From: Roseovarius sp. MMSF_3359
GTDB lineage: Bacteria; Pseudomonadota; Alphaproteobacteria; Rhodobacterales; Rhodobacteraceae
Reading direction: 5' to 3'
Assembly (NCBI RefSeq): GCF_030733385.1
Contig: NZ_JASHJC010000006.1
Location: 62,001-126,000 of the forward strand
Length of the DNA: 64,000 nucleotides
Shown: positions 27,392 to 35,942 of the stretch, piece after piece
Layout: the number at the start of each line of letters is the position of its first letter
Numbering within the stretch: position 1 is the stretch's first letter
The notes under the pieces: generated by a model
Database searches by the model: none
Seen by the model: the letters and a program-made list of their open reading frames with translations, nothing else
What the model was told of the DNA's origin: nothing
Made by a program: the position numbers and the translations under genes

Positions 27392-27463
27392 GGCGAAGAT
27401 TGCAGCTTACCGTGGCCGCAACCGAGCCCTCGGACTGACTGCTGCCTATTCTGCAAAGCGGTC

Positions 27464-28825
27464 TTAGATCGCGGCAAGCAGGTCGGTTATGGCGGATTTA
27501 TATGCCGCCACGACGGCATCGCGTGCAACGTGGCGGCCCGATTTCACCATGTGGCGCCCGGCGGACCATGTATCTGTCACGACGTCATCCGAGGCCGCAA
27601 AGCACAACCCATCGAGCAATTGCCCATCGGTCAGGGCGCATAGCGACGGGTCGCCGCGGTCAATGGCGGCGAGATCGGCCAGTTTGCCTTCGGCAATGAC
27701 ACCCGCATCGCGCGCCAGTGCCTGCGCCCCGCCCCGTGCCGCCCCGGTGTAGAGCGTCTGCCCGACGGAGCCTTCGCCCGCGACCATCACGTTCCGCGCC
27801 ATGTCCCGCAGTCGTTGGGAGTACTCCAGCGTCCGCAACTCTTCGGTCAGGGACACCCGCACATTCGAATCCGACCCCACCCCGAAACTGCCGCCATGTT
27901 GCAGGTAGGTCGGTCCGTTGAAGGGACCGTCGCCAAGATTGGCTTCGGTAATCGGGCAAAGCCCCGCCACCGCACCGCATTCGGCCAGGCGGATTGTTTC
28001 CCCTTCGGTCATGTGAGTCGCGTGGATCAGGCACCATCTTGCATCGACCTCTGCATTGTCGAGCAGCCAGTCCACCGGGCGTTTGCCAAGGGCCGCCTCG
28101 ACATCCTGCACTTCTTTCAGTTGTTCCGAGATGTGGATGTGCACCGGTCCGGTGGGTTTCGCTTCAATAAGCCGGCTCAGGTCCGTCGGTGACGTGGCGC
28201 GCAACGAATGCGGGGCGATGCCAACCCGGCAGTCCTCGGGCAGGTTCGTCAGGTTGGAAATGCACCCCTCCGCAAGGCGCAGGAACCGGTCAACATCGTT
28301 CGAAAACCGAAGTTGTCCGCCGGCAAGGGCCTCCTGCTGCACCCCGCCATAGGTGTAGAGCACGGGCAGATGTGTCAGGCCGATCCCGGTGGTCCGGGCC
28401 GCGGCAAACACGCGGTCGCTCAACTCGGTCAGGCTGTCATAGGTGGTGCCGCCCGGTTGATGATGCACGTAATGAAATTCGCCCACCGCCGCGTAACCGG
28501 CCTCCTGCATCTCCATGAACGTCAGGGCGGCGATGGCCTCGACCTGCTCCGGTGTCAGCTGATCGAGAAAGCGGTACATGAGAGTCCGCCATGTCCAGAA
28601 ACTTTCGCGCCCCGCCGCGCGGAACTCGGTCATGCCCGCCATGGCGCGTTGAAACGTATGACTGTGCAGGTTGCTCAGCGACGGCAGCAAGGTATCAACG
28701 CGGTAATCCCCTGCCTGCGCGTCTGCACCCCGTTCAAGGCTGCTGATCCGGCCATCGGCGCATTCGATCCGCACCTGCGTCGTCCATTCCGCGTCGAGCA
28801 GGGCCGTCTTGGCATGGATTTTCAT
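27464..28825 (-). CDS. hutF: Formimidoylglutamate deiminase
   Basis: A 453-residue amidohydrolase that converts N-formimidoyl-L-glutamate to N-formyl-L-glutamate and ammonia in the five-step histidine pathway. SLSNLHSHTFQRAM is the first metal motif (HxH), EFHYVHHQPGG, VHIHISEQLKE, LIHATHMTE and GVGSDSNVRVSL follow in HutF order. The ATG at 28825 is preferred over an upstream extension that would cross the operator. It is divergent from hutH, and a GntR/HutC-type palindrome lies 13 bases upstream of its start. hutU, hutI, hutG and hutC are not in the window. Confidence 0.92.
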   Translation of the reverse strand: MKIHAKTALLDAEWTTQVRIECADGRISSLERGADAQAGDYRVDTLLPSLSNLHSHTFQRAMAGMTEFRAAGRESFWTWRTLMYRFLDQLTPEQVEAIAALTFMEMQEAGYAAVGEFHYVHHQPGGTTYDSLTELSDRVFAAARTTGIGLTHLPVLYTYGGVQQEALAGGQLRFSNDVDRFLRLAEGCISNLTNLPEDCRVGIAPHSLRATSPTDLSRLIEAKPTGPVHIHISEQLKEVQDVEAALGKRPVDWLLDNAEVDARWCLIHATHMTEGETIRLAECGAVAGLCPITEANLGDGPFNGPTYLQHGGSFGVGSDSNVRVSLTEELRTLEYSQRLRDMARNVMVAGEGSVGQTLYTGAARGGAQALARDAGVIAEGKLADLAAIDRGDPSLCALTDGQLLDGLCFAASDDVVTDTWSAGRHMVKSGRHVARDAVVAAYKSAITDLLAAI

Positions 28826-28837
28826 GGCATTCTCATT

Positions 28838-28847
28838 TGTATAGACA
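28838..28847. promoter_or_regulatory. Candidate HutC-type operator between hutF and hutH
   Basis: TGTATAGACA contains GTATAGAC, an exact match to the GntR-type half-palindrome GT(A/C)TA(G/T)AC. GGATATACAG at 28861-28870 may be a weaker second site. The site lies just upstream of the hutF ATG. No protein gene is convincing in the 262-base gap before hutH. Confidence 0.5.
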
Positions 28848-29087
28848 TTATCAGTTTTGCGGATATACAGAACCACCAGTCAATGCAATGTCAGATACCA
28901 ATAGCATGACCCAAGGCGACATCGACAAGGATGCCCTATCCAAACGAGCCGGAGGGCGCTTTGATGCGGTCACGAACGGCGTGGCGCGGGAGGTGTTGCC
29001 CGTTCTCAATGATACGCCTTGTCGCCATAAGGTCGCCCGCTGTTTTGGAAAAGGCCCGTCAAATGGATCTGTTTCAGGAGGTTTAAC

Positions 29088-30623
29088 GTGACACATCTCA
29101 CCCTCGTTCCGGGCGACACGACCCTGGCCCAGCTCGAAGACGTCTATTGGAACGACACGGCCGTGCAACTCCACGAAGCCTGCAGACCGGCCATCGAGGC
29201 GGCTGCCGACCGGATCAGGATCGCAGCAGAGGGCGACGTGGCGGTCTATGGCGTGAATACCGGTTTCGGCAAGCTGGCTTCGGTCAAGGTCGCACCCGAA
29301 GATACCGCCACGCTGCAACGCAACCTGATCCTGTCACATTGCTGCGGCGTCGGAGAGCCGATGCCGCGCAAACTCGTGCGGCTGATGATGTCGCTCAAAC
29401 TCCTCTCCTTTGGTCGCGGTGCGTCGGGTGTTCGCTGGGAGTTGGTGACCTTGCTGCAGGACATGCTGGCCAAGGGCGTCACGCCGGTTGTGCCATCGCA
29501 AGGATCGGTCGGCGCGTCCGGCGACCTCGCCCCGCTTGCGCATATGACCGCCGCGCTGATGGGCGAAGGCGAAGCCGAGTTCGGTGGGGAGGTGATGCTG
29601 GCTGCCGACGCCCTCCGCCGGGCCGGGCTTACCCCCGGTATCCTGGGCCCCAAGGAAGGGCTGGCGTTCATCAATGGCACGCAGTTCAGCACCGCCTACG
29701 CGCTGGCCGGCGTGTTCCAGGGCTGGCGCGCCGCGCGAAATGCCCTCGTTATCTCGTCCATGTCGACCGACGCCATCATGGGTTCGACCGCACCGCTGCA
29801 GCCCGAAATCCACACCCTGCGCGGCCATCGCGGTCAGATCGAAGCAGCCGCGGCCATGCGCGCCATTCTCGACGGATCCGAGATCCGTGAAAGCCACCGG
29901 GAAGGTGATACACGGGTGCAGGATCCCTATTGCATCCGGTGCCAGCCGCAGGTGACCGGCGCGGCGATGGATGTGCTGCGGCAAGCAGCGGCGACACTCC
30001 TGACCGAGGCCAATGCTGCCACCGACAACCCCCTTGTCCTGAGCGAGGCGGATTTGATCGTTTCGGGGGGCAATTTCCACGCCGAACCGGTCGGTTTTGC
30101 CGCCGACATGATCGCCCTGTCCCTGTCCGAGATCGGGGCGATTTCACAACGGCGCGTGGCGCTGATGGTTGATCCGACGCTGAGTTTTGATTTGCCGCCT
30201 TTCCTCACTCCCAATCCAGGTCTGAACTCCGGCCTGATGATCGCGGAGGTCACCACCGCCGCGTTGATGAGTGAAAACAAGCATCTCGCCAACCCCTGCG
30301 TGACCGATTCAACGCCCACATCGGCCAATCAGGAGGATCATGTCTCCATGGCGGCCCACGGCGCCCGGCGCCTGGAGCGGATGGGGGCCAACCTGAACAC
30401 GATCCTCGGGGTCGAAATGCTCTGCGCCGCGAGCGGGGTGGAGTTCCGCACACCCCTGAAAACCAGCGCGCCACTGCAAAAGGTGCTCAACCGGTTGCGT
30501 CAGGATGTCGAGGCCCTGGAGGATGACCGCTTCATGGCACCGGATCTCCTGGCGGCAAGCACCCTCGTTTCCACCGGCGCCATCCTGAAAGCTCTCGACA
30601 CGGACCTGCCACAACTGGACTGA
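29088..30623 (+). CDS. hutH: Histidine ammonia-lyase
   Basis: A 511-residue enzyme that deaminates histidine to urocanate. The MIO cofactor forms from Ala143-Ser144-Gly145 in [51 protein letters not shown] and TDNPLV are family blocks. The start is a GTG with AGGAGG nine bases upstream. It is divergent from hutF across a 262-base gap carrying the HutC-like site. It is followed by a minus-strand tRNA gene, not by hutU, so the histidine genes are split. Confidence 0.96.
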   Translation: MTHLTLVPGDTTLAQLEDVYWNDTAVQLHEACRPAIEAAADRIRIAAEGDVAVYGVNTGFGKLASVKVAPEDTATLQRNLILSHCCGVGEPMPRKLVRLMMSLKLLSFGRGASGVRWELVTLLQDMLAKGVTPVVPSQGSVGASGDLAPLAHMTAALMGEGEAEFGGEVMLAADALRRAGLTPGILGPKEGLAFINGTQFSTAYALAGVFQGWRAARNALVISSMSTDAIMGSTAPLQPEIHTLRGHRGQIEAAAAMRAILDGSEIRESHREGDTRVQDPYCIRCQPQVTGAAMDVLRQAAATLLTEANAATDNPLVLSEADLIVSGGNFHAEPVGFAADMIALSLSEIGAISQRRVALMVDPTLSFDLPPFLTPNPGLNSGLMIAEVTTAALMSENKHLANPCVTDSTPTSANQEDHVSMAAHGARRLERMGANLNTILGVEMLCAASGVEFRTPLKTSAPLQKVLNRLRQDVEALEDDRFMAPDLLAASTLVSTGAILKALDTDLPQLD

Positions 30624-30657
30624 TCCCAAGGGTCGGAAATGTAAAATGTCGGGAATT

Positions 30658-30743
30658 TGGTGCCCAGGAGAGGACTCGAACCTCCACGTCCATACGGACA
30701 CTAGCACCTGAAGCTAGCGCGTCTACCATTCCGCCACCTGGGC
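30658..30743 (-). tRNA. tRNA-Leu (anticodon CAG)
   Basis: Read on the minus strand the gene begins GCCCAGG and ends CCTGGGC-A with an encoded CCA. The anticodon arm CTAGC-TTCAGGT-GCTAG presents CAG. A long variable arm (TGTCCGTATGGACG) gives the type II class expected for leucine, and GGTTCGAGTCC is the T arm. It decodes CUG, the main leucine codon in a GC-rich genome. Confidence 0.95.
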
Positions 30744-30890
30744 AGGTGTCGTGAGGCAGCCATGTATCTCTGGCTCCGGTTGGAGTCAACGGCCATTTTC
30801 GCATTAATCTGCGTCGCCATATCACCTTGTCGAAATCGGCACGGGGCGGTAGGAAGAGACGGTAAAGTTGTCAGCCGCGGAGGCCACCAC

Positions 30891-31871
30891 ATGTCCAAGC
30901 TAGTCACCATCTATGGCGGATCGGGATTTGTCGGGCGGTATATCGCGCGGCGCATGGCCAAGGCGGGGTGGCGTGTCCGGGTTGCGGTGCGGCGGCCCAA
31001 CGAGGCGATGCATGTCAAACCCTATGGTGTCGTTGGGCAGGTCGAGCCGCTTTTGTGCAATATCCGAGACGACAACAGCGTGCGCGCGGTGATGCAGGGT
31101 GCGGATGCGGTGGTGAACTGCGTTGGCACGTTTGACCGCAAGGGGCGCAACAATTTCGATGCCGTGCAGCATGAGGGCGCCGAACGGGTCGCACGGATCG
31201 CCGCCGAAGAGGGTGTGAGCCACCTCGTGCACCTTTCCGCCATCGGCGCCGATTCCGGTTCCGACAGTCTTTATGCACAATCAAAGGGTCTTGGCGAAGA
31301 GGGGATCCTGCAGCATTTCCCAGGTGCGGTGATCCTGCGCCCTTCGGTGATCTTCGGCCCCGAAGATGGCTTCTTCAACCGGTTCGCGTCGATGACCCGC
31401 CTGGGGCCGATCCTGCCGGTGGTCGGCGCCGATACCAGGTTTCAGACCGTCTATGTCGACGATGTGGCCAAGGCCGCGGAAATGGGCATCAAAGGCGACG
31501 CCGCGCCCGGCATTTACGAGCTTGGCGGGCCGGATGTGAACACTTTCCGGGAGCTGATGCAGGAGATGCTGGGCATCATTCGCCGGCGCCGCATGGTCAT
31601 GAACATTCCTTTCTGGGCGGCCAGTATCATGGCCGGCGTGATGGAGTTTGTGCAGACCATCACTCTGGGCCTCGTCCCGCCGCAGATCACCCGCGATCAG
31701 GTCAAGAGCCTGCGGGTCGATAACGTGGTGTCGGAGGGCGCCAAGGGTTTTGCCGATCTCGGGATCGAGCCCTCGGCAACCGAGGCGGTTCTGCCGGACT
31801 ACCTGTGGCGTTTCCGTCCGGCGGGTCAGTATGAGGCAATCAAGGAATCGGCTGAAAACCTGCGCGCCTGA
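30891..31871 (+). CDS. Complex I NDUFA9-subunit-family NAD(P)-binding protein
   Basis: A 326-residue atypical short-chain dehydrogenase/reductase. [20 protein letters not shown] is the GxxGxxG nucleotide site; [40 protein letters not shown] and [13 protein letters not shown] match the NDUFA9 family. Tyr in [12 protein letters not shown] (YxxxK) is present. GGAGG precedes the ATG at 30891. In mitochondria NDUFA9 is a complex I accessory subunit; in bacteria the free protein may reduce quinone-linked substrates or act in complex I assembly, which is unproven. It is convergent with uppP, nine bases from its stop. Confidence 0.82.
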   Translation: MSKLVTIYGGSGFVGRYIARRMAKAGWRVRVAVRRPNEAMHVKPYGVVGQVEPLLCNIRDDNSVRAVMQGADAVVNCVGTFDRKGRNNFDAVQHEGAERVARIAAEEGVSHLVHLSAIGADSGSDSLYAQSKGLGEEGILQHFPGAVILRPSVIFGPEDGFFNRFASMTRLGPILPVVGADTRFQTVYVDDVAKAAEMGIKGDAAPGIYELGGPDVNTFRELMQEMLGIIRRRRMVMNIPFWAASIMAGVMEFVQTITLGLVPPQITRDQVKSLRVDNVVSEGAKGFADLGIEPSATEAVLPDYLWRFRPAGQYEAIKESAENLRA

Positions 31872-31879
31872 ATGCGGCG

Positions 31880-32683
31880 TCAGGTATAGGCGATAAAGAG
31901 CAGGATGCCGCCAAGGGCGATCCGGTAGAGAACGTATGGCGTGTAGCTGACGCTTTTGAGTAGACGCATCATCAGGACCAGCGCGAAGAGCGCGGCAACA
32001 AAGGCCAGCAATGCGGCAATCGCGCAATCGCGCAGCAGGCCCATATCCGCATCGAGCGCGACACGACCGCCCAGGAAAATCCCGCTGGCGATAATCGTCG
32101 GGATCGACATGAGCATCGCCAGTTTGGCCGCGTCATGGCGGTTATAGCCCAGGAAACGTGCGCCAGTGATCGTGATGCCGGACCGTGACGTGCCGGGGAT
32201 CAGGGCAATCGCCTGCCAGACACCCATGGTCATCGCGTCCGAAATCGTCCAGTTTTCCGCGTCCTTATTGGTCTCGCCGTTCTGATCCGACCAATAGAGC
32301 AGGATGCCGAAGACCAGCATTGCCCAGCCGATGATCTTGAGTGACCTGAGCTCCTCGTAAAGTCCAGTCAGTTTGAGGATCAGGCCAAAGGCGATCACCG
32401 GCACCGATGCGATCAGCAACAGCATCGCCAGCCGCGCACCGGGCGTGTCCGCGCGCCCCGTGGCGAGCCGCGGCAGGCCGCTGAGCGCCAGGCGGACGTC
32501 AGTCCAGAAATAGAGGATGACCGCGAAAAGCGTGCCCACATGCACCGCCACATCTATGGCCAGCCCCTGGTCTTCGTGACCGGTCAGGTGCGGCAGAAGT
32601 ATCAGGTGGCCCGATGACGAGACCGGCAAAAACTCGGTCAGGCCCTGCACAACGGCGACCATGAACAGATGGAACAATGACAT
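31880..32683 (-). CDS. uppP: Undecaprenyl-diphosphatase (UppP/BacA)
   Basis: A 267-residue membrane phosphatase that recycles undecaprenyl-diphosphate for peptidoglycan and polysaccharide lipid carriers. VVQGLTEFLPVSSSGHLIL near the N-terminus is the catalytic (E/Q)-rich and PVSSSGH motif; the second conserved motif is IPGTSRSGITITGARFLG. About eight membrane segments follow. It gives low-level bacitracin resistance. It is divergent from gltD. Confidence 0.95.
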   Translation of the reverse strand: MSLFHLFMVAVVQGLTEFLPVSSSGHLILLPHLTGHEDQGLAIDVAVHVGTLFAVILYFWTDVRLALSGLPRLATGRADTPGARLAMLLLIASVPVIAFGLILKLTGLYEELRSLKIIGWAMLVFGILLYWSDQNGETNKDAENWTISDAMTMGVWQAIALIPGTSRSGITITGARFLGYNRHDAAKLAMLMSIPTIIASGIFLGGRVALDADMGLLRDCAIAALLAFVAALFALVLMMRLLKSVSYTPYVLYRIALGGILLFIAYT

Positions 32684-32904
32684 ACTGTGGGTCCTGCTAT
32701 TCCCTCGGGGCCAGCTATAAACAACAGGGGATCAAAGGAAAGATCGTATTTAGGTCCGAAACGGATTTAAATTCTGTGCGAAAAGCTGCCACAAGGCGCC
32801 AATCCGTAAAAATTAATTCCTAATAGGTCACTAATTATGACTTTATTTCCCCATCCGCTTGCCGTAGACATCTCCAGCACCCGAGAGATTCTGGAGACTG
32901 TGCC

Positions 32905-34338
32905 GTGGCGAAGCAACCCATGCTGAAATTCGTAACCGTCGATCGCGACATGCCCGAAAAGCGGGCAGCGGATGAGCGCAACAAGGATTTTCACGAGATC
33001 TATGCCGAATATGCCACCGTCAAGGCGGCGGAGCAGGCCAGCCGGTGCAGCCAGTGTGGCGTGCCCTATTGCCAATCGCATTGTCCGCTGCACAACAACA
33101 TTCCCGACTGGCTCAGGATGACTGCCGAGGGTCGGTTGAAGGAAGCCTATGAGCTGAGCCAGGCCACCAATACCTTCCCCGAGATCTGTGGCCGGATCTG
33201 TCCGCAGGACCGGCTTTGCGAGGGCAATTGCGTGATTGAACAATCCGGACACGGCACGGTCACCATCGGGTCGGTCGAGAAATACATCACCGATACCGCG
33301 TGGGAGAAAGGCTGGGTCACCGCCGCTGCTCCGGTGCAGGAACGTCCCGAATCCGTTGGTATCATCGGCGCAGGCCCCGGTGGGTTGGCCGCCGCAGACG
33401 TGCTGCGCCGGGCGGGTGTGCAGGTGGTCGTCTATGACCGCTATGACCGCGCGGGCGGGTTGCTGACCTATGGCATCCCGGGCTTCAAACTTGAAAAAGA
33501 CGTGGTGATGCGCCGGATCGAACAATTGGAGCAGGGCGGCGTCGAATTCGTCATGAACTGCAATGTTGGCGAGGATATCTCGTTCGACGATCTGCGGGGC
33601 AAACATGACGCCGTGATCATCGCCACAGGCGTTTACAAGTCCCGTGAATTGCAGGGCCCCGGTTCGGGCGCCTCCGGCATCGTGCGGGCGATCGATTACC
33701 TGACCGCCAGTAACCGGATGAGCTTTGGCGATGCGGTGTCGGAATTCGACAGCGGCGCGCTCAATGCCGAGGGTAAGCGCGTCGTGGTGATCGGCGGGGG
33801 TGACACGGCGATGGATTGCGTCCGCACCGCCGTCCGGCAGGGCGCAACATCGGTGAAATGCCTGTATCGCCGGGATCGCGAGAACATGCCAGGCAGTCAG
33901 CGGGAAGTGAATAATGCCGAGGAGGAAGGTGTTATCTTCCAGTGGCTTAGTGCACCGAAAGGGTTTGTCGGCGATCCGGTGAGTGGCGTTATGGTGCAAC
34001 AAATGCGTCTGGGGCAACCCGATGCCAGCGGGCGACAAAGCCCCGAAGAAATCGAAGGCGCTGTCGCCGAAGAGCCCGCGGACCTTGTGATCAAGGCGCT
34101 TGGGTTCGAGCCCGAGGACCTGCCGGCTCTGTGGGGCCAGGACGACCTTGAAGTGACCGGCTGGGGGACTATCCGAGCGGAGTTTACGACGGGACGGACT
34201 GCGATGGACGGCGTCTTTGCCGTCGGTGACATCGTGCGCGGCGCGTCGCTCGTGGTCTGGGCCATCCGCGACGGGCGCGACACGGCGGATGCGGTGTTGG
34301 AGTATCTGCACACACAATCGGCAGTCGCGGCGGAATGA
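32905..34338 (+). CDS. gltD: Glutamate synthase (NADPH) small subunit
   Basis: A 477-residue FAD and iron-sulfur flavoprotein that passes electrons from NADPH to GltB. The N-terminal Cys clusters are RCSQCGVPYCQSHCPLHN and CGRICPQDRLCEGNC, FAD site IIGAGPGGLAAADVLRRAG, and NADPH site VVIGGGDTAMDCVRTAVRQ. GTG start at 32905; an ATG five codons later also exists. Unusually, gltB is not next: three other genes (1.6 kb) separate the two on the same strand. Confidence 0.95.
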   Translation: MAKQPMLKFVTVDRDMPEKRAADERNKDFHEIYAEYATVKAAEQASRCSQCGVPYCQSHCPLHNNIPDWLRMTAEGRLKEAYELSQATNTFPEICGRICPQDRLCEGNCVIEQSGHGTVTIGSVEKYITDTAWEKGWVTAAAPVQERPESVGIIGAGPGGLAAADVLRRAGVQVVVYDRYDRAGGLLTYGIPGFKLEKDVVMRRIEQLEQGGVEFVMNCNVGEDISFDDLRGKHDAVIIATGVYKSRELQGPGSGASGIVRAIDYLTASNRMSFGDAVSEFDSGALNAEGKRVVVIGGGDTAMDCVRTAVRQGATSVKCLYRRDRENMPGSQREVNNAEEEGVIFQWLSAPKGFVGDPVSGVMVQQMRLGQPDASGRQSPEEIEGAVAEEPADLVIKALGFEPEDLPALWGQDDLEVTGWGTIRAEFTTGRTAMDGVFAVGDIVRGASLVVWAIRDGRDTADAVLEYLHTQSAVAAE

Positions 34339-34471
34339 GGCCTTATGGCTGGTAGGTAAGTCGACGCCTAAACCTGCGAAACGCTCCCGAAGAAGCGCGC
34401 AAGGCACAAGGCGGCGCTAAGCAGGAAATTAGGTCGGCATCGCTGATCCAGAGGATGAAGAAACGAACAAG

Positions 34472-34909
34472 ATGGCAGAGCCAAGAAAAATGACAGGTCA
34501 GTGTCTTTGCGGCGCGGTACGCTTTTCCGCGGTGCTACCCAATGACACGATCCAAGCCTGCCATTGCGGTCAGTGCCAGCGTTGGACCGGTGGCGGCCCG
34601 CTATTGGCCGTGCGGGCCAAGGAAGTGGCGGTAGAGGGCGAAGACCATATCCGCGCCTATCACGCCAGTGCGCATGGTGAGCGGGCGTTTTGTGGTACCT
34701 GTGGCACGACGCTCTATTGGCGGATGCAGGGGCGGAGCATTACCTTCCTGCCCGTGGGCCTGATGGACGACCAATCGGGCCTGCGCGTCGGCGAAGAGAT
34801 CTTTGTGGATCATCGCCCGGCGTGGCTTCCGGAATGGCCCGAGGCGAAGCAACACGATGCGGCCGAGATGCAGGCCCAGTTGCAGGCGTTTCTGAGTAAG
34901 GGATCCTGA
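34472..34909 (+). CDS. GFA-family zinc protein, copy 1
   Basis: A 145-residue protein with the zinc-binding Cys pattern of the glutathione-dependent formaldehyde-activating (GFA/CENP-V) family: GQCLCGAVRF, ACHCGQCQRWTGGG and FCGTCGTTLYWR. The family was named for accelerating glutathione-formaldehyde adduct formation, but most members have no tested activity. The next gene is a diverged homologue one base downstream. The pair sits between gltD and gltB; whether it relates to glutamate metabolism is unknown. Confidence 0.82.
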   Translation: MAEPRKMTGQCLCGAVRFSAVLPNDTIQACHCGQCQRWTGGGPLLAVRAKEVAVEGEDHIRAYHASAHGERAFCGTCGTTLYWRMQGRSITFLPVGLMDDQSGLRVGEEIFVDHRPAWLPEWPEAKQHDAAEMQAQLQAFLSKGS

Positions 34910-34910
34910 G

Positions 34911-35378
34911 ATGAGCGGAGCCCAGCCCCCCCAAGCGATGACCGGCGGATGCCTCTGCGGCGCGGTGCGGTACACGCTGCACCAGAAGCCCAAGCAGATC
35001 GACGTCTGCCATTGCGGCATGTGCCGGAAGTTCAGCGGCGGGATTGAGCTGGGCGTGGATGTCGATCCGGACAAGATTGATTGGCAAGGCGAAGAGAACA
35101 TCGAGATCTACGCCTCGTCCGAATGGGCCGAACGGAGCTTTTGCCGGATCTGCGGATCGGGCCTTTTCTGGCGGACGCGGGCCAAGGATTGGGACGCAGA
35201 GCCGCTCTTTGGCCTCTGCGCCGGCGCCATCGACGATCTGGGCGACCTGGACCTAAAAACCGAGATTTACATAGACCAGAAACCGGCAGGCTATGCCTTT
35301 GCCGGACAGACGGACAAGAAAACACAGGCCGAAGCGGAAGCCGCTTTTGCCTTTCCCACGGAGGGAGGGGGGCGGTGA
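34911..35378 (+). CDS. GFA-family zinc protein, copy 2
   Basis: A 155-residue homologue of the preceding gene with the same Cys layout: GGCLCGAVRYTL, VCHCGMCRKFSGG and FCRICGSGLFWR. AGSEDAL-type enzymatic residues outside the zinc site are not conserved between the copies, so they probably differ in substrate. Its stop overlaps the GTG start of the next gene by four bases, suggesting translational coupling. Confidence 0.82.
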   Translation: MSGAQPPQAMTGGCLCGAVRYTLHQKPKQIDVCHCGMCRKFSGGIELGVDVDPDKIDWQGEENIEIYASSEWAERSFCRICGSGLFWRTRAKDWDAEPLFGLCAGAIDDLGDLDLKTEIYIDQKPAGYAFAGQTDKKTQAEAEAAFAFPTEGGGR

Positions 35379-35938
35379 AGACGCTACTTCTTGCATCTTT
35401 GCTTGTGGCCGATTCGGCAACGGCGCAGGACGTCAATCAGGTTTTTCTAAGCGCCACTTATCTTGGTGCTCCGACCGATTGGTGTCCGACGGATGCCGGT
35501 GTGCCTGTGATTGTTGAAATGGATGGGCCTGACATCATTAGGGGCCCTCAAGAGCCATTGAAAATTGTGCGTGAACGAACCGGGGGCAAGGTCAAACGAG
35601 TCCTCACAGGAGAACACACGGGATCACTTTGGAACTACGTAGAAGCGGATCAGACCGTTATCGGTCGTTTCACAGCTGAATTCCAAGCCTGTTACAGCCT
35701 TTGGCACGATAAACGTGTGACAGGCGGTTGGCGCTTGGTTGGACCTGAAGGCGTGGCTTTGGACACGGGGGAATTTAAAGACATGCGTGTTTTTGATTTT
35801 CATCTACCGTTCTTTCGATCCGCACCGGGTCCATCACCAATCCACTTCGCTAATTTTGGCAACCGGTTTTTGCATGCTGTGAACCGACCGGAAATAACCA
35901 TCACTCAGACCTTCGCGGCTGAGCCGGACAAGGAGTAA
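35375..35938 (+). CDS. Small secreted protein of unknown function
   Basis: A 187-residue protein starting at the GTG at 35375, which overlaps the previous gene's stop (GTGA). The N-terminus KTLLLASLLVADSATAQ is a Sec signal peptide cleaved after AQ. Two Cys residues (DWCPTD, QACYSL) could form a disulfide. No family is recognised. Its codon use is more AT-rich than its neighbours (for example the run TCTAAGCGCC and several TTA/ACA-rich stretches), which hints at transfer. The frame runs to a TAA four bases before gltB, and a gltB ribosome binding site (AAGGAG) overlaps its end. Confidence 0.6.
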   Translation: MKTLLLASLLVADSATAQDVNQVFLSATYLGAPTDWCPTDAGVPVIVEMDGPDIIRGPQEPLKIVRERTGGKVKRVLTGEHTGSLWNYVEADQTVIGRFTAEFQACYSLWHDKRVTGGWRLVGPEGVALDTGEFKDMRVFDFHLPFFRSAPGPSPIHFANFGNRFLHAVNRPEITITQTFAAEPDKE

Positions 35939-35942
35939 ACTC

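Noticed and set aside
28837..29091. 84-codon plus-strand frame between hutF and hutH
   Set aside because: It crosses the putative operator and the hutH ribosome binding site, resembles no family and has no ribosome binding site of its own. A remnant of a regulator cannot be excluded but is not supported.
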